Shown here: positions 1 through 4,752 of the stretch, in pieces
Numbering within the stretch: position 1 is the stretch's first letter
Layout: each line of letters begins with the position of its first letter
NCBI GenBank assembly: GCA_003165615.1
Contig: PLWR01000666.1
Span: 355 to 5,843, forward strand
Origin: Acidobacteriota bacterium
Lineage (GTDB): Bacteria > Acidobacteriota > Terriglobia > UBA7540
Length of the DNA stretch: 5,489 bases
Direction: 5' to 3'
Program-made: the position numbers and the translations under genes
Notes under the pieces: generated by a model
Seen by the model: only the letters and a program-made list of their open reading frames with translations
The model's database searches: none
Told to the model about the DNA's origin: nothing

Positions 1-2051
1 TGCGCATGCACATGCAGGAAGCCCCGCCGCCATTCCATACCGTCAAACCGGACCTCCCCGCGCTCCCCCAACTCGAAAGCGTGGTATTGAAGGCCCTCAC
101 GAAAGACCGCAAACAGCGTTACGGCTCTGTGATGGAATTTGCACGCGCCTTCGCCGAAGCCACAGAACCTGCCACAGCCGAGGTAGGGGCGGTTCGCGAA
201 CCGCCCCTACGTGATCGCGAAACGATGTTGCAGCCCCCGGCCCCGCCGACTACCCCCCACCGCATTTCAGGCACAACTGGCACGGGTGCGACGAAATCAC
301 GGCTACCCCTCTGGGTCGGCGTTCCCGCCGCTACTTTGCTGCTGGTACTGGCTGGCTGGTATCTCTCCTTGGTCTTTCATCCGCGTAGCGGCTCGCCAAC
401 CCAACCCGCGACGGCAAAGACGCCCCCGGCGGACGTCTCTACGGTTGTTGGAACAGTGGAGGTGAACCCGAAGGATGGACTTAAATATGTCTGGATACCA
501 CCAGGGACCTTCATGATGGGCTGCTCGCCTGGCGACAGCGAATGTGGAAGTGAAGAGAAACCGCCGCATCAGGTGACGATAACGAAAGGTTTCTGGCTAG
601 GGCAGACGGAAGTGACGGTGGGCGCCTACAAACGCTTCACTGCGGCAACAGGAAGGCGAATGCCCCCTGAACCACACATTTACGGGAGGCCGCTCAATCC
701 TGGGTGGGGTGCCGAGGGAATGCCCATTGTCGATGTGACATGGGATGACGCCCAGGCATATTGCCGTTGGGCAGGGGGGCGACTGCCCACGGAAGCAGAG
801 TGGGAATATGCGGCGCGGGCGGGGAGTGCAGAGGCACGCTACGGGTCCCTCGACAAAGTGGCTTGGGATAGTGAGAACAGCGGACAGCAGATGCATCCGG
901 TCGGCGAGAAACAAGCCAACGGATTCGGGTTGTACGACATGTTAGGGAATGTATGGGAGTGGGTTAAAGACTGGTATGACGACAAGTACTATCGGAGCAG
1001 CCCCTCCCATGACCCTGCGGGTCCCGCGAGCGGTGAGCTTCACGTTCTGCGTGGCGGGTCCTGGACCAATTATTCCCGGTGGATTAGCGTGTCGATCCGC
1101 AGTCGGATCATCAGTCCTGCCAACTTTGACAATATGAGCGGGTTTCGTTGCGTCGGGAACGTGGCTGGGCAGAAAGTCGCAGCCAGCCAGTCGCCGATAG
1201 CGGCAAGCCGGCAACCGCCCAAGCCGGCTTCGCAGCCACCAGATCCGAAGGTACAACTTGGCGTAGAACACTTTGACAAGGGAATTGCACTGTCCTCCAA
1301 GGATGACGTTGATGGGGCAATCGCCGAGTATCGCGAAGCAATCCGGCTCATACCCGATTTCGAGGCCGCGCATTACGAGCTTGGTGAGGCGTTGTACGAA
1401 AAGCAGGATTTCAGCGGTGCGATTACCGAGTACAGCGAGTCGGTCCGACTGACACCCGATGATGCGGGGGCGCACATCGGCCTGGGCCTTGCGCTGGACG
1501 ACAAGGGGGACTTGGACGGTGCAATTGCCGAGTATCACAAGGGCATCCGGCTGAAACCCGACATACCAGAGGCGCACTTCTACCTCGGCCTTGCGCTGGG
1601 CCAGAAGGGGGACTTGGACGGTGAAATTACCGAGTATCGCGAGGGTATCCGGCTAAAGCCGAACGATGCGCATGGGCATATCGCCCTCGCGCATGATCAT
1701 CTCGTCCTCGGCGAGGCGCTCGACCAGAAAAGGGACTACGCCGGCGCGATTGCCGAGTTTCGCGAGGCGATTCGGTTTAAGCCTGACTACGCCCGTGCGC
1801 ACCGAGACCTTGGTTTGGCGCTGGGCGAGAAAGGGGACACGGATAATGCGATTTCCGAATTTCGAGAAGCGATCCGTGTGAATGCCGATTACGCGGAGGC
1901 GCACTATTCCCTCGGCTGGTTCCTTGAACAAAAAGGCGACCTTCAGAATGCGTTGGAGGAGTACCGAAAAGCTTATGAACTGGCCCCCAAGAATTCAATC
2001 TTTCGGGGCGATTACGAAAAGTTGGTGAAGCGACTGAACCCGCAACCGTAA
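1..2051 (+). CDS. Ser/Thr protein kinase C-terminal part with membrane segment, FGE-sulfatase-like domain and seven TPRs (5' partial)
   Basis: The frame is open to the left edge, so the ATG at 6 is probably internal; residue numbers count from it. Residues 23-52 (LESVVLKALTKD, then RKQRYGSVMEF) match the end of a PknB-type kinase domain, including the Arg of subdomain XI; the catalytic lobe lies outside the window. A Pro/Thr-rich linker follows, then one hydrophobic membrane segment at about 100-124. Residues 158-386 are an FGE-sulfatase/SUMF1-like domain with GTFMMG, PTEAEWEYAARAG, GNVWEW, RGGSW and GFRCV. The stretch after RGGSW (TNYSRWISVSIRSR) has no cysteine, whereas true formylglycine-generating enzymes carry two there, so oxidase activity is unlikely; a binding or sensing role is inferred. 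Seven TPRs span 418-662, the fifth enlarged by seven residues. The likely arrangement is a cytoplasmic kinase with the FGE-like and TPR parts across the membrane. Family is confident, substrate unknown. Confidence 0.9.
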   Translation, partial: RMHMQEAPPPFHTVKPDLPALPQLESVVLKALTKDRKQRYGSVMEFARAFAEATEPATAEVGAVREPPLRDRETMLQPPAPPTTPHRISGTTGTGATKSRLPLWVGVPAATLLLVLAGWYLSLVFHPRSGSPTQPATAKTPPADVSTVVGTVEVNPKDGLKYVWIPPGTFMMGCSPGDSECGSEEKPPHQVTITKGFWLGQTEVTVGAYKRFTAATGRRMPPEPHIYGRPLNPGWGAEGMPIVDVTWDDAQAYCRWAGGRLPTEAEWEYAARAGSAEARYGSLDKVAWDSENSGQQMHPVGEKQANGFGLYDMLGNVWEWVKDWYDDKYYRSSPSHDPAGPASGELHVLRGGSWTNYSRWISVSIRSRIISPANFDNMSGFRCVGNVAGQKVAASQSPIAASRQPPKPASQPPDPKVQLGVEHFDKGIALSSKDDVDGAIAEYREAIRLIPDFEAAHYELGEALYEKQDFSGAITEYSESVRLTPDDAGAHIGLGLALDDKGDLDGAIAEYHKGIRLKPDIPEAHFYLGLALGQKGDLDGEITEYREGIRLKPNDAHGHIALAHDHLVLGEALDQKRDYAGAIAEFREAIRFKPDYARAHRDLGLALGEKGDTDNAISEFREAIRVNADYAEAHYSLGWFLEQKGDLQNALEEYRKAYELAPKNSIFRGDYEKLVKRLNPQP
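183..210. repeat. Perfect 28-bp palindrome inside the kinase linker, in frame
   Basis: The left arm GTAGGGGCGGTTCG (183-196) is the exact reverse complement of 197-210. It is read in frame as residues 60-68 (VGAVREPPL) plus the first base of codon 69, in the low-complexity linker between kinase domain and membrane segment. As RNA it could fold into a 12-bp stem with a CGCG loop. No target-site duplication is visible. From general memory, palindromes of the type GTAGGGGCG...CGCCCCTAC are dispersed in several bacterial genomes, which suggests a REP-like or miniature element, but this window has a single copy. Confidence 0.8.
1668..1709 (+). repeat. Imperfect 21-bp tandem duplication inside TPR 5
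   Basis: Bases 1668-1688 and 1689-1709 are adjacent copies identical at 17 of 21 positions. They encode AHGHIAL and AHDHLVL. The duplication makes the fifth TPR 41 residues long instead of 34, adding about two helical turns to its first helix while keeping the frame. Confidence 0.75.
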
Positions 2052-2146
2052 ACCTGATGCCTGGCGTGCCCAGCTCGCCGAGGAGCTTTCGTCCATTCAC
2101 GCGGCAAAGCGGTTGGGTAGTGGTACAGATTGAAAGAATTGTGGAA

Positions 2147-2851
2147 CTAAGGTTGCGACGGAGAAAGTATTAATTGGCGGATTTTCTCCCCAGCCTCTTC
2201 ACTCCAAGATATGTAACTTTGAAGGCTTGAACTTCGGTCTTCTACCTGCTGGTCTGGACGGATAATATATATTTGAGGATGGCCGCCAACCCTTATTTCG
2301 TACTTTGCAACTTCAGTCAGAGCGAAACAGGCAAGTCTGAGTTCGGAATCCAGGTCTCGAACATCCCTTGCGCATTTTCGGAACACATATAGAGCGCCGT
2401 GAGGTTGTGTTCCGATGATTTCAAAATTGTCGCATTTTGGATTAGAGTCGTAAGAGCGGGGAAGGGGGAGTAGATAATCTCCGCCAAGTGTAAATGTGTG
2501 GGCTACCTTCACTGTCATAGATTCCTCAAATCCCGCAAGTAAGAATTGGAGGTTCGGCCCACTCCCGCATCTAAGAGCTTTCCCAGAGATTTTCTCCGCT
2601 TCTTCTCTTATCGCATCTGCGATGATCCTCAGGGGGCCGTTTTCTAACCTCCCCCCTCTTTTCAGCGAAGAGACGATGTACTCGCCATGGTCATGTCCAG
2701 AGAATCCAAGCATTGCCGTGTTATTGAGTATGGGTTGTACTTTCCAAGCGTCGTCATCCCTATATCTTCCCTCTGGGTTTCCTCTAACGTGGCGGCTATC
2801 GGACGCAAAAATGATGTGGTCTTCACGAAGTAGCGCAAGAATGAGAGTCAT
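2147..2851 (-). CDS. Proteasome-like Ntn-hydrolase (20S proteasome beta/HslV-like fold)
   Basis: The 234-residue protein begins MTLILALLREDHIIFASDSR. Removal of Met1 would expose Thr2, the nucleophile position of proteasome-type Ntn-hydrolases. Asp18 in FASDSR and Lys37 in AWKVQPI fit the conserved Asp17 and Lys33 of proteasome beta subunits. GFSG (49-52), FLLAGFEES (103-111), EIIGTQPHGALY (144-155) and VGGHPQIYIIRPD (188-200) follow the fold in order. An SD-like AGGTGA lies at 2859-2864, seven bases before the ATG. Probable role: peptide or amide hydrolysis after self-assembly, but substrate and partner are unknown and no unfoldase ATPase is adjacent. Three 60-base stretches I counted are 40-43% GC, against 63% in a stretch of the TPR gene, which suggests acquisition. 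It converges with the kinase-TPR gene, leaving a 95-base gap. Confidence 0.75.
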   Translation of the reverse strand: MTLILALLREDHIIFASDSRHVRGNPEGRYRDDDAWKVQPILNNTAMLGFSGHDHGEYIVSSLKRGGRLENGPLRIIADAIREEAEKISGKALRCGSGPNLQFLLAGFEESMTVKVAHTFTLGGDYLLPLPRSYDSNPKCDNFEIIGTQPHGALYVFRKCARDVRDLDSELRLACFALTEVAKYEIRVGGHPQIYIIRPDQQVEDRSSSLQSYISWSEEAGEKIRQLILSPSQP

Positions 2852-2884
2852 ACAAAGGTCACCTTTTCGCTGTCTTACAGGCCC

Positions 2885-2913
2885 ACCTTATCAGGCATCT
2901 TTTCAATTGTCCA
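2885..2913 (-). promoter_or_regulatory. Candidate sigma70-type promoter of the proteasome-like gene
   Basis: Read on the minus strand: TGGACA (2908-2913), a 17-base spacer, then TAAGGT (2885-2890) preceded by TGA, an extended -10 pattern. The -35 is one base from consensus but the -10 matches at only three positions. It sits about 35 bases upstream of the start codon. The assignment is by eye only. Confidence 0.3.
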
Positions 2914-2947
2914 CACGCCGGTGGCGCATACATTGGTTTGTATGTCT

Positions 2948-3007
2948 GCGCCCCACGAACACGGGCAACATCTCTGTCCCCACGTCCCATCCGTGGCCGG
3001 TTGTGGC
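2948..3007 (+). repeat. Interspersed repeat module A, copy 1
   Basis: This 60-base unit runs from GCGCCCCACGAACACGGG to GGCCGGTTGTGGC. It matches copy 3 (4648-4707) at 57 of 60 positions and copy 2 (3886-3945) at 54 of 60. It contains a short stem, CCACG (2980-2984) with CGTGG (2992-2996), around a 7-base loop. It lies between the proteasome-like gene and the RelE toxin gene. No coding function is apparent. Confidence 0.85.
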
Positions 3008-3011
3008 ATCA

Positions 3012-3039
3012 GTGGCACAGGCACTCCTGCCTGTGCCAC
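3012..3039. repeat. Palindromic module B, 12-bp perfect stem, copy 1
   Basis: GTGGCACAGGCA (3012-3023) and TGCCTGTGCCAC (3028-3039) are exact reverse complements around a CTCC loop. It starts five bases after module A and lies 14 bases past the stop codon of the RelE-like gene. It could act as a transcription end for that operon, but no T-tract follows on either strand, so I call it a repeat rather than a terminator. The same arms recur at 3954-4030. Confidence 0.8.
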
Positions 3040-3053
3040 CCCTCGGTGAGTGC

Positions 3054-3362
3054 TTAGCGATAGGCTTGCTTGCGATGATCGGCGGCGGTCATGAAAACGA
3101 TGCGCTGCTTCTCATCGACCTCGTAAAAGAAACGCCAATCGCCCACTCGGTAGCGCCAAGTCGGCGGGTCCCAATTTTTCAGTCGCTTGATATTCGAACC
3201 GGAATGAGGGGTTTGGCGAAGAATCGGGTAAACGTAATCACGAAGCTTGGCTTCGAGCCGCCTCTGTGAGACGACTCCCAAGCCGGCGAGATCGGCGAGG
3301 AAGCCCCGCGTCTCGAATATCCTATACGGCTGGAACGAACCTGCCTCTTCGCCTTTGGGCAT
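3054..3362 (-). CDS. RelE/ParE-family toxin of a type II TA pair
   Basis: This 102-residue protein has the RelE/ParE core: YRIFETRGFLADLAGL (13-28), a basic helix with LEAKLRDYVYPIL (36-48), IKRLKNW (58-64), then WRYRVGDWRFFYEVD (69-83) and a closing VFMTAADHRKQAYR. Basic residues and a terminal Tyr in these positions are typical of ribosome-dependent mRNA interferases such as RelE, but ParE-type gyrase poisons share the fold, so the target is uncertain. The ATG at 3360-3362 lies inside the antitoxin gene, a 41-base overlap. The first 12 residues are not family-like, and AGG abuts the start without usual spacing, so the start is less sure than the gene. Expression is probably coupled to the upstream antitoxin. 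Confidence 0.85.
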   Translation of the reverse strand: MPKGEEAGSFQPYRIFETRGFLADLAGLGVVSQRRLEAKLRDYVYPILRQTPHSGSNIKRLKNWDPPTWRYRVGDWRFFYEVDEKQRIVFMTAADHRKQAYR

Positions 3363-3570
3363 CCTGAGAACCCGCTTTGAGACGCTTCACGAGCCCAGAC
3401 CGTGAGAGGATTTCCGCCATCTCCGCGTCATCCACGAAGCGGCTTTCCTGGATTTGCCGCAGCGCCGCCGTTTCAACCAGGTTGGCAAGCGACCGCCGTT
3501 CGGCTTGGGCGGCTCGGACAAACGTTTCGTAGGTTTCATCGTCCAGCCGCATGGTAAGTGTTTTCGCCAT
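3322..3570 (-). CDS. Ribbon-helix-helix antitoxin paired with the RelE/ParE toxin
   Basis: This 82-residue protein starts with the beta strand of an RHH fold, KTLTMRLDDETYETFVRAA (3-21), followed by a second helix (SLANLVETAALRQI, 27-40). The C-terminal part (EMAEILSRSGLVKRLKAG and a basic RRRGRF) would bind and neutralise the toxin. RHH antitoxins dimerise, bind palindromes in their own promoter and repress the operon. That fits the palindrome over the -10 box at 3590-3604. GGAG at 3578-3581 stands seven bases before the ATG and supports this start. The gene overlaps the toxin by 41 bases in another frame, in the common antitoxin-first order. Confidence 0.85.
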   Translation of the reverse strand: MAKTLTMRLDDETYETFVRAAQAERRSLANLVETAALRQIQESRFVDDAEMAEILSRSGLVKRLKAGSQDAQRRRGRFVPAV

Positions 3571-3589
3571 GATCGTGCTCCGTCATTTG

Positions 3590-3604
3590 TATTCATTATG
3601 AATA
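3590..3604. promoter_or_regulatory. Palindromic operator overlapping the -10 box
   Basis: TATTCATTATGAATA is a perfect inverted repeat with 7-base arms around one central base. It overlaps four bases of the -10 box and extends into the presumed transcription start, so a bound antitoxin dimer would block RNA polymerase. Autorepression is inferred from the position and the RHH family. Confidence 0.6.
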
Positions 3605-3629
3605 TAAACGAATGTGCGCTCACGGTCAA
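3601..3629 (-). promoter_or_regulatory. Promoter of the RHH-RelE operon
   Basis: On the minus strand TTGACC (3624-3629) and TATATT (3601-3606) are separated by exactly 17 bases; each box matches the sigma70 consensus at five of six positions. The start codon of the antitoxin lies about 30 bases downstream of the -10 box with a well-placed GGAG in between. This is the best promoter in the window. Confidence 0.7.
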
Positions 3630-3689
3630 GCGGCACGGCCAGCGCCGTCCTAACCGTGGGCTCTTCTCATGCCTGATGCTCTTCGCATC

Positions 3690-3815
3690 TCACCACTTGT
3701 TCATGAGGGCTTTTTCCACCGCTTCCGGGTTTCTATCCATCACCGTCAAGTAGGCGCGCACCGCGCTTTCCGGACGCCTGCGCCCTGGCTCCCATTCCTG
3801 GAGCGAGTGCGGGCT
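3690..3815 (-). pseudogene. C-terminal remnant of an XRE/HigA-like helix-turn-helix antitoxin
   Basis: Read on the minus strand and ending at a TGA (3690-3692), the frame gives SPHSLQEWEPGRRRPESA (18 residues) followed by VRAYLTVMDRNPEAVEKALMNKW. LQEWEPGRRRP followed by an A-x-A-Y/L-L helix and NPEAV is the characteristic end of XRE-family antitoxins of the HigA kind, covering the end of the recognition helix and the C-terminal helix. The N-terminal half is missing: upstream the frame runs into low-complexity codons and the hairpin at 3829-3853 with no plausible start. No HigB-like toxin is present. It ends about 60 bases upstream of the -35 box of the RHH-RelE operon on the same strand. I read it as a broken module, with the deletion point close to repeat sequence. 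An accidental match is unlikely given the run of matching positions, but this needs a homology search. Confidence 0.6.
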
Positions 3816-3828
3816 CTGCGCTGCCTGC

Positions 3829-3853
3829 GCTTGAGCCCCAAAGGGGCTCAAGC
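3829..3853. repeat. Perfect 11-bp stem with AAA loop
   Basis: GCTTGAGCCCC (3829-3839) and GGGGCTCAAGC (3843-3853) are exact reverse complements. The element sits where the helix-turn-helix remnant loses its homology, so it may mark the junction. No T-tract follows on either strand, so a terminator role is not supported. Confidence 0.7.
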
Positions 3854-3865
3854 TGATTACTCGGC

Positions 3866-3892
3866 TGGCGCCCCGTTACATCGTGGCGCCCC
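3866..3892 (+). repeat. Short direct repeat TGGCGCCCC leading into module A copy 2
   Basis: TGGCGCCCC occurs at 3866-3874 and again at 3884-3892 with nine bases between. The second copy forms the left end of module A copy 2. Each contains the palindrome GGCGCC. It may be a duplicated repeat edge. Confidence 0.5.
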
Positions 3893-3945
3893 ACGAACAC
3901 GGGCAACATCTCAGTCACCGCGTCCTATCTGTGGCCGGTTCTGGC
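3886..3945 (+). repeat. Interspersed repeat module A, copy 2
   Basis: This is the most diverged copy, with 54 of 60 positions shared with copy 1 and 53 with copy 3. The internal stem becomes CCGCG / TGTGG: both changes turn Watson-Crick pairs into G-T(U) pairs on the plus strand, so pairing is kept there but not on the minus strand. It separates the antitoxin remnant from the DUF433-DUF5615 pair. Confidence 0.8.
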
Positions 3946-3953
3946 TTCCTAAC

Positions 3954-4030
3954 GTGGCACAGGCACTCTTGCCACTGCCCTCTGCATGGGAGGCATCGGA
4001 TTTGGGCACAGGCAGGAGTGCCTGTGCCAC
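3954..4030. repeat. Palindromic module B, nested copy with 15-bp outer arms
   Basis: GTGGCACAGGCACTC (3954-3968) is the exact reverse complement of 4016-4030. Within the right half, GGCACAGGCA (4005-4014) and TGCCTGTGCC (4019-4028) form a second stem around GGAG. The arms equal those of 3012-3039, so this looks like two module B units around a 36-base unique stretch, or one unit split by an insertion. It ends just before the promoter candidate of the DUF433 gene. Confidence 0.75.
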
Positions 4031-4037
4031 CCTCGGC

Positions 4038-4066
4038 TTGACATTCCCCCATCCACGGTCTAGTGT
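4038..4066 (+). promoter_or_regulatory. Candidate promoter of the DUF433-DUF5615 operon
   Basis: A consensus -35 TTGACA (4038-4043) is followed after 17 bases by TAGTGT (4061-4066), which keeps the key T, A and final T of a -10 box. Transcription would begin at or next to the ATG at 4074, giving a leaderless or near-leaderless mRNA. The weak -10 keeps confidence low. Confidence 0.35.
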
Positions 4067-4073
4067 GAGGCTT

Positions 4074-4298
4074 ATGGATTACCAGAAATACATTACGATC
4101 GAGCCGGGGAAGCGTGGGGGGAAGCCCTGTATTCGCGGCATGCGCATTACGGTTTACGAAGTCCTCGACTATCTGGCTTCGGGCATGACCGAAGCGGAAA
4201 TTCTGGCCGATTTCCCGGACCTTACGGCGGAAGACCTTAAGGCCTGTCTGGCCTTTGCGGCCGACCGCGAACGCAAACTGGTTACGATTCCTTCGTGA
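4074..4298 (+). CDS. DUF433-family antitoxin
   Basis: The 74-residue protein MDYQKYITIEPGKRGGKPCI, then RGMRITVYEVLDYLASGMT, then EAEILADFPDLTAEDLKACL is a full-length DUF433 protein (typically about 70-80 residues): a GKPCIRGMRITV beta segment followed by a winged-helix-like helical part with FPDLT before the last helix. I chose the ATG at 4074 because it begins the family domain; the frame stays open upstream to 3669, but that part runs through repeats and is spurious. GAGG lies three bases before the ATG, closer than ideal. DUF433 genes are commonly followed by DUF5615 PIN-like toxin genes, as here, and the antitoxin probably binds both toxin and operator. The stop overlaps the next start by four bases (GTGA). 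Confidence 0.88.
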   Translation: MDYQKYITIEPGKRGGKPCIRGMRITVYEVLDYLASGMTEAEILADFPDLTAEDLKACLAFAADRERKLVTIPS

Positions 4299-4627
4299 AG
4301 CTTCTCCTTGATCAGAACCTATCGCCGCGCCTGGTGAGAACACTGGAGGGTGCCTATCCCGGTTCTTCCCATGTGCGCCTCGTGGGCCTGCGGGACGCAG
4401 ATGACGCGGTAGTTTGGGGATTTGCCCGCGATCACGGCTTCATTATCGTGTCCAAGGATTCCGATTTTCATCAGCGGAGCTTCCTGTTCGGATTCCCACC
4501 CAAGGTCATCTGGATCCGCCTGGGCAATTGCCCTACAGTAGATATCGAAAGAGTTTTCAAGGAGCATCAATCCCGCATCCTCGAATTCTGTGACGATGAC
4601 GTACACGCCTTCCTGGCCCTTTCCTGA
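4295..4627 (+). CDS. DUF5615 PIN-like toxin
   Basis: The 110-residue protein starts MKLLLDQNLSPRLVRTLEGA with the acidic Asp6 of a PIN-like (Mut7-C-related) nuclease fold. SSHVRLVGLRDADD (24-37) carries a His and Asp cluster, and GFIIVSKDSDF (48-58) gives the second acidic pair (Asp55, Asp57), followed by VIWIRLGN (71-78). These are the conserved positions of the family and suggest an RNase, although activity is inferred from the fold. The start codon is GTG at 4295-4297, overlapping the TGA of the DUF433 gene, so translation is probably coupled and toxin made in a lower amount. All key residues appear present, so the module looks intact. Confidence 0.85.
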   Translation: MKLLLDQNLSPRLVRTLEGAYPGSSHVRLVGLRDADDAVVWGFARDHGFIIVSKDSDFHQRSFLFGFPPKVIWIRLGNCPTVDIERVFKEHQSRILEFCDDDVHAFLALS

Positions 4628-4631
4628 AAGT

Positions 4632-4649
4632 GCCCCGACGGAGCGGGGC
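4632..4649 (+). terminator. Weak terminator-like hairpin after the DUF5615 gene
   Basis: GCCCCG (4632-4637) pairs perfectly with CGGGGC (4644-4649) around a 6-base loop, starting four bases after the toxin stop codon. There is no T-tract; the right arm runs into module A copy 3 and forms another palindrome, GGGGCGCCCC (4645-4654). It may simply be the edge of the repeat. Confidence 0.3.
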
Positions 4650-4707
4650 GCCCCATGAATACGGGCAACATCTCTGTCCCCACGTCCCATCCGTGGCCGG
4701 TTCTGGC
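4648..4707 (+). repeat. Interspersed repeat module A, copy 3
   Basis: It matches copy 1 at 57 of 60 positions and copy 2 at 53. No module B follows here; instead the sequence continues into a small stem, CGGCA (4720-4724) with TGCCG (4729-4733), just beyond the stop codon of the VapC gene. It separates the DUF5615 gene from the converging VapBC operon. Confidence 0.85.
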
Positions 4708-4752
4708 TTAGGCGATGGACGGCAACGATGCCGCCTCATGGAAGAGTGGAAA

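Noticed and set aside
942..1577. Long open frame on the minus strand inside the FGE-TPR gene
   Set aside because: It lies wholly opposite a gene with clear domains; its translation is repetitive because it mirrors the TPR repeats, and it resembles no family I know.
2072..2087. Terminator between the convergent kinase-TPR and proteasome-like genes
   Set aside because: AGCTC/GAGCT is only a 5-bp stem, with two or three T's after it, too weak to support.
2927..2944. 6-bp stem CATACA/TGTATG upstream of the proteasome-like promoter candidate
   Set aside because: It is short and without context that would give it a role; expected by chance in a window of this size.
2496..3269. Long plus-strand frame spanning the proteasome-like gene, repeats and toxin gene
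   Set aside because: It crosses two real genes on the opposite strand and the repeat region; no domain is visible.
3866..3945. Integron attC-like site
   Set aside because: The spacing between TA cassettes suggested it, but I find no paired GTTRRRY / RYYYAAC core sites, and the cassettes differ in strand.
3915..4343. Minus-strand frame of 142 codons opposite the DUF433 gene
   Set aside because: It mirrors the DUF433 gene and reads through module A and B repeats; no family signal.
2948..4707. Module A copies as a CRISPR array
   Set aside because: There are only three copies, 700-900 bases apart, with genes between them and no short regular spacers.
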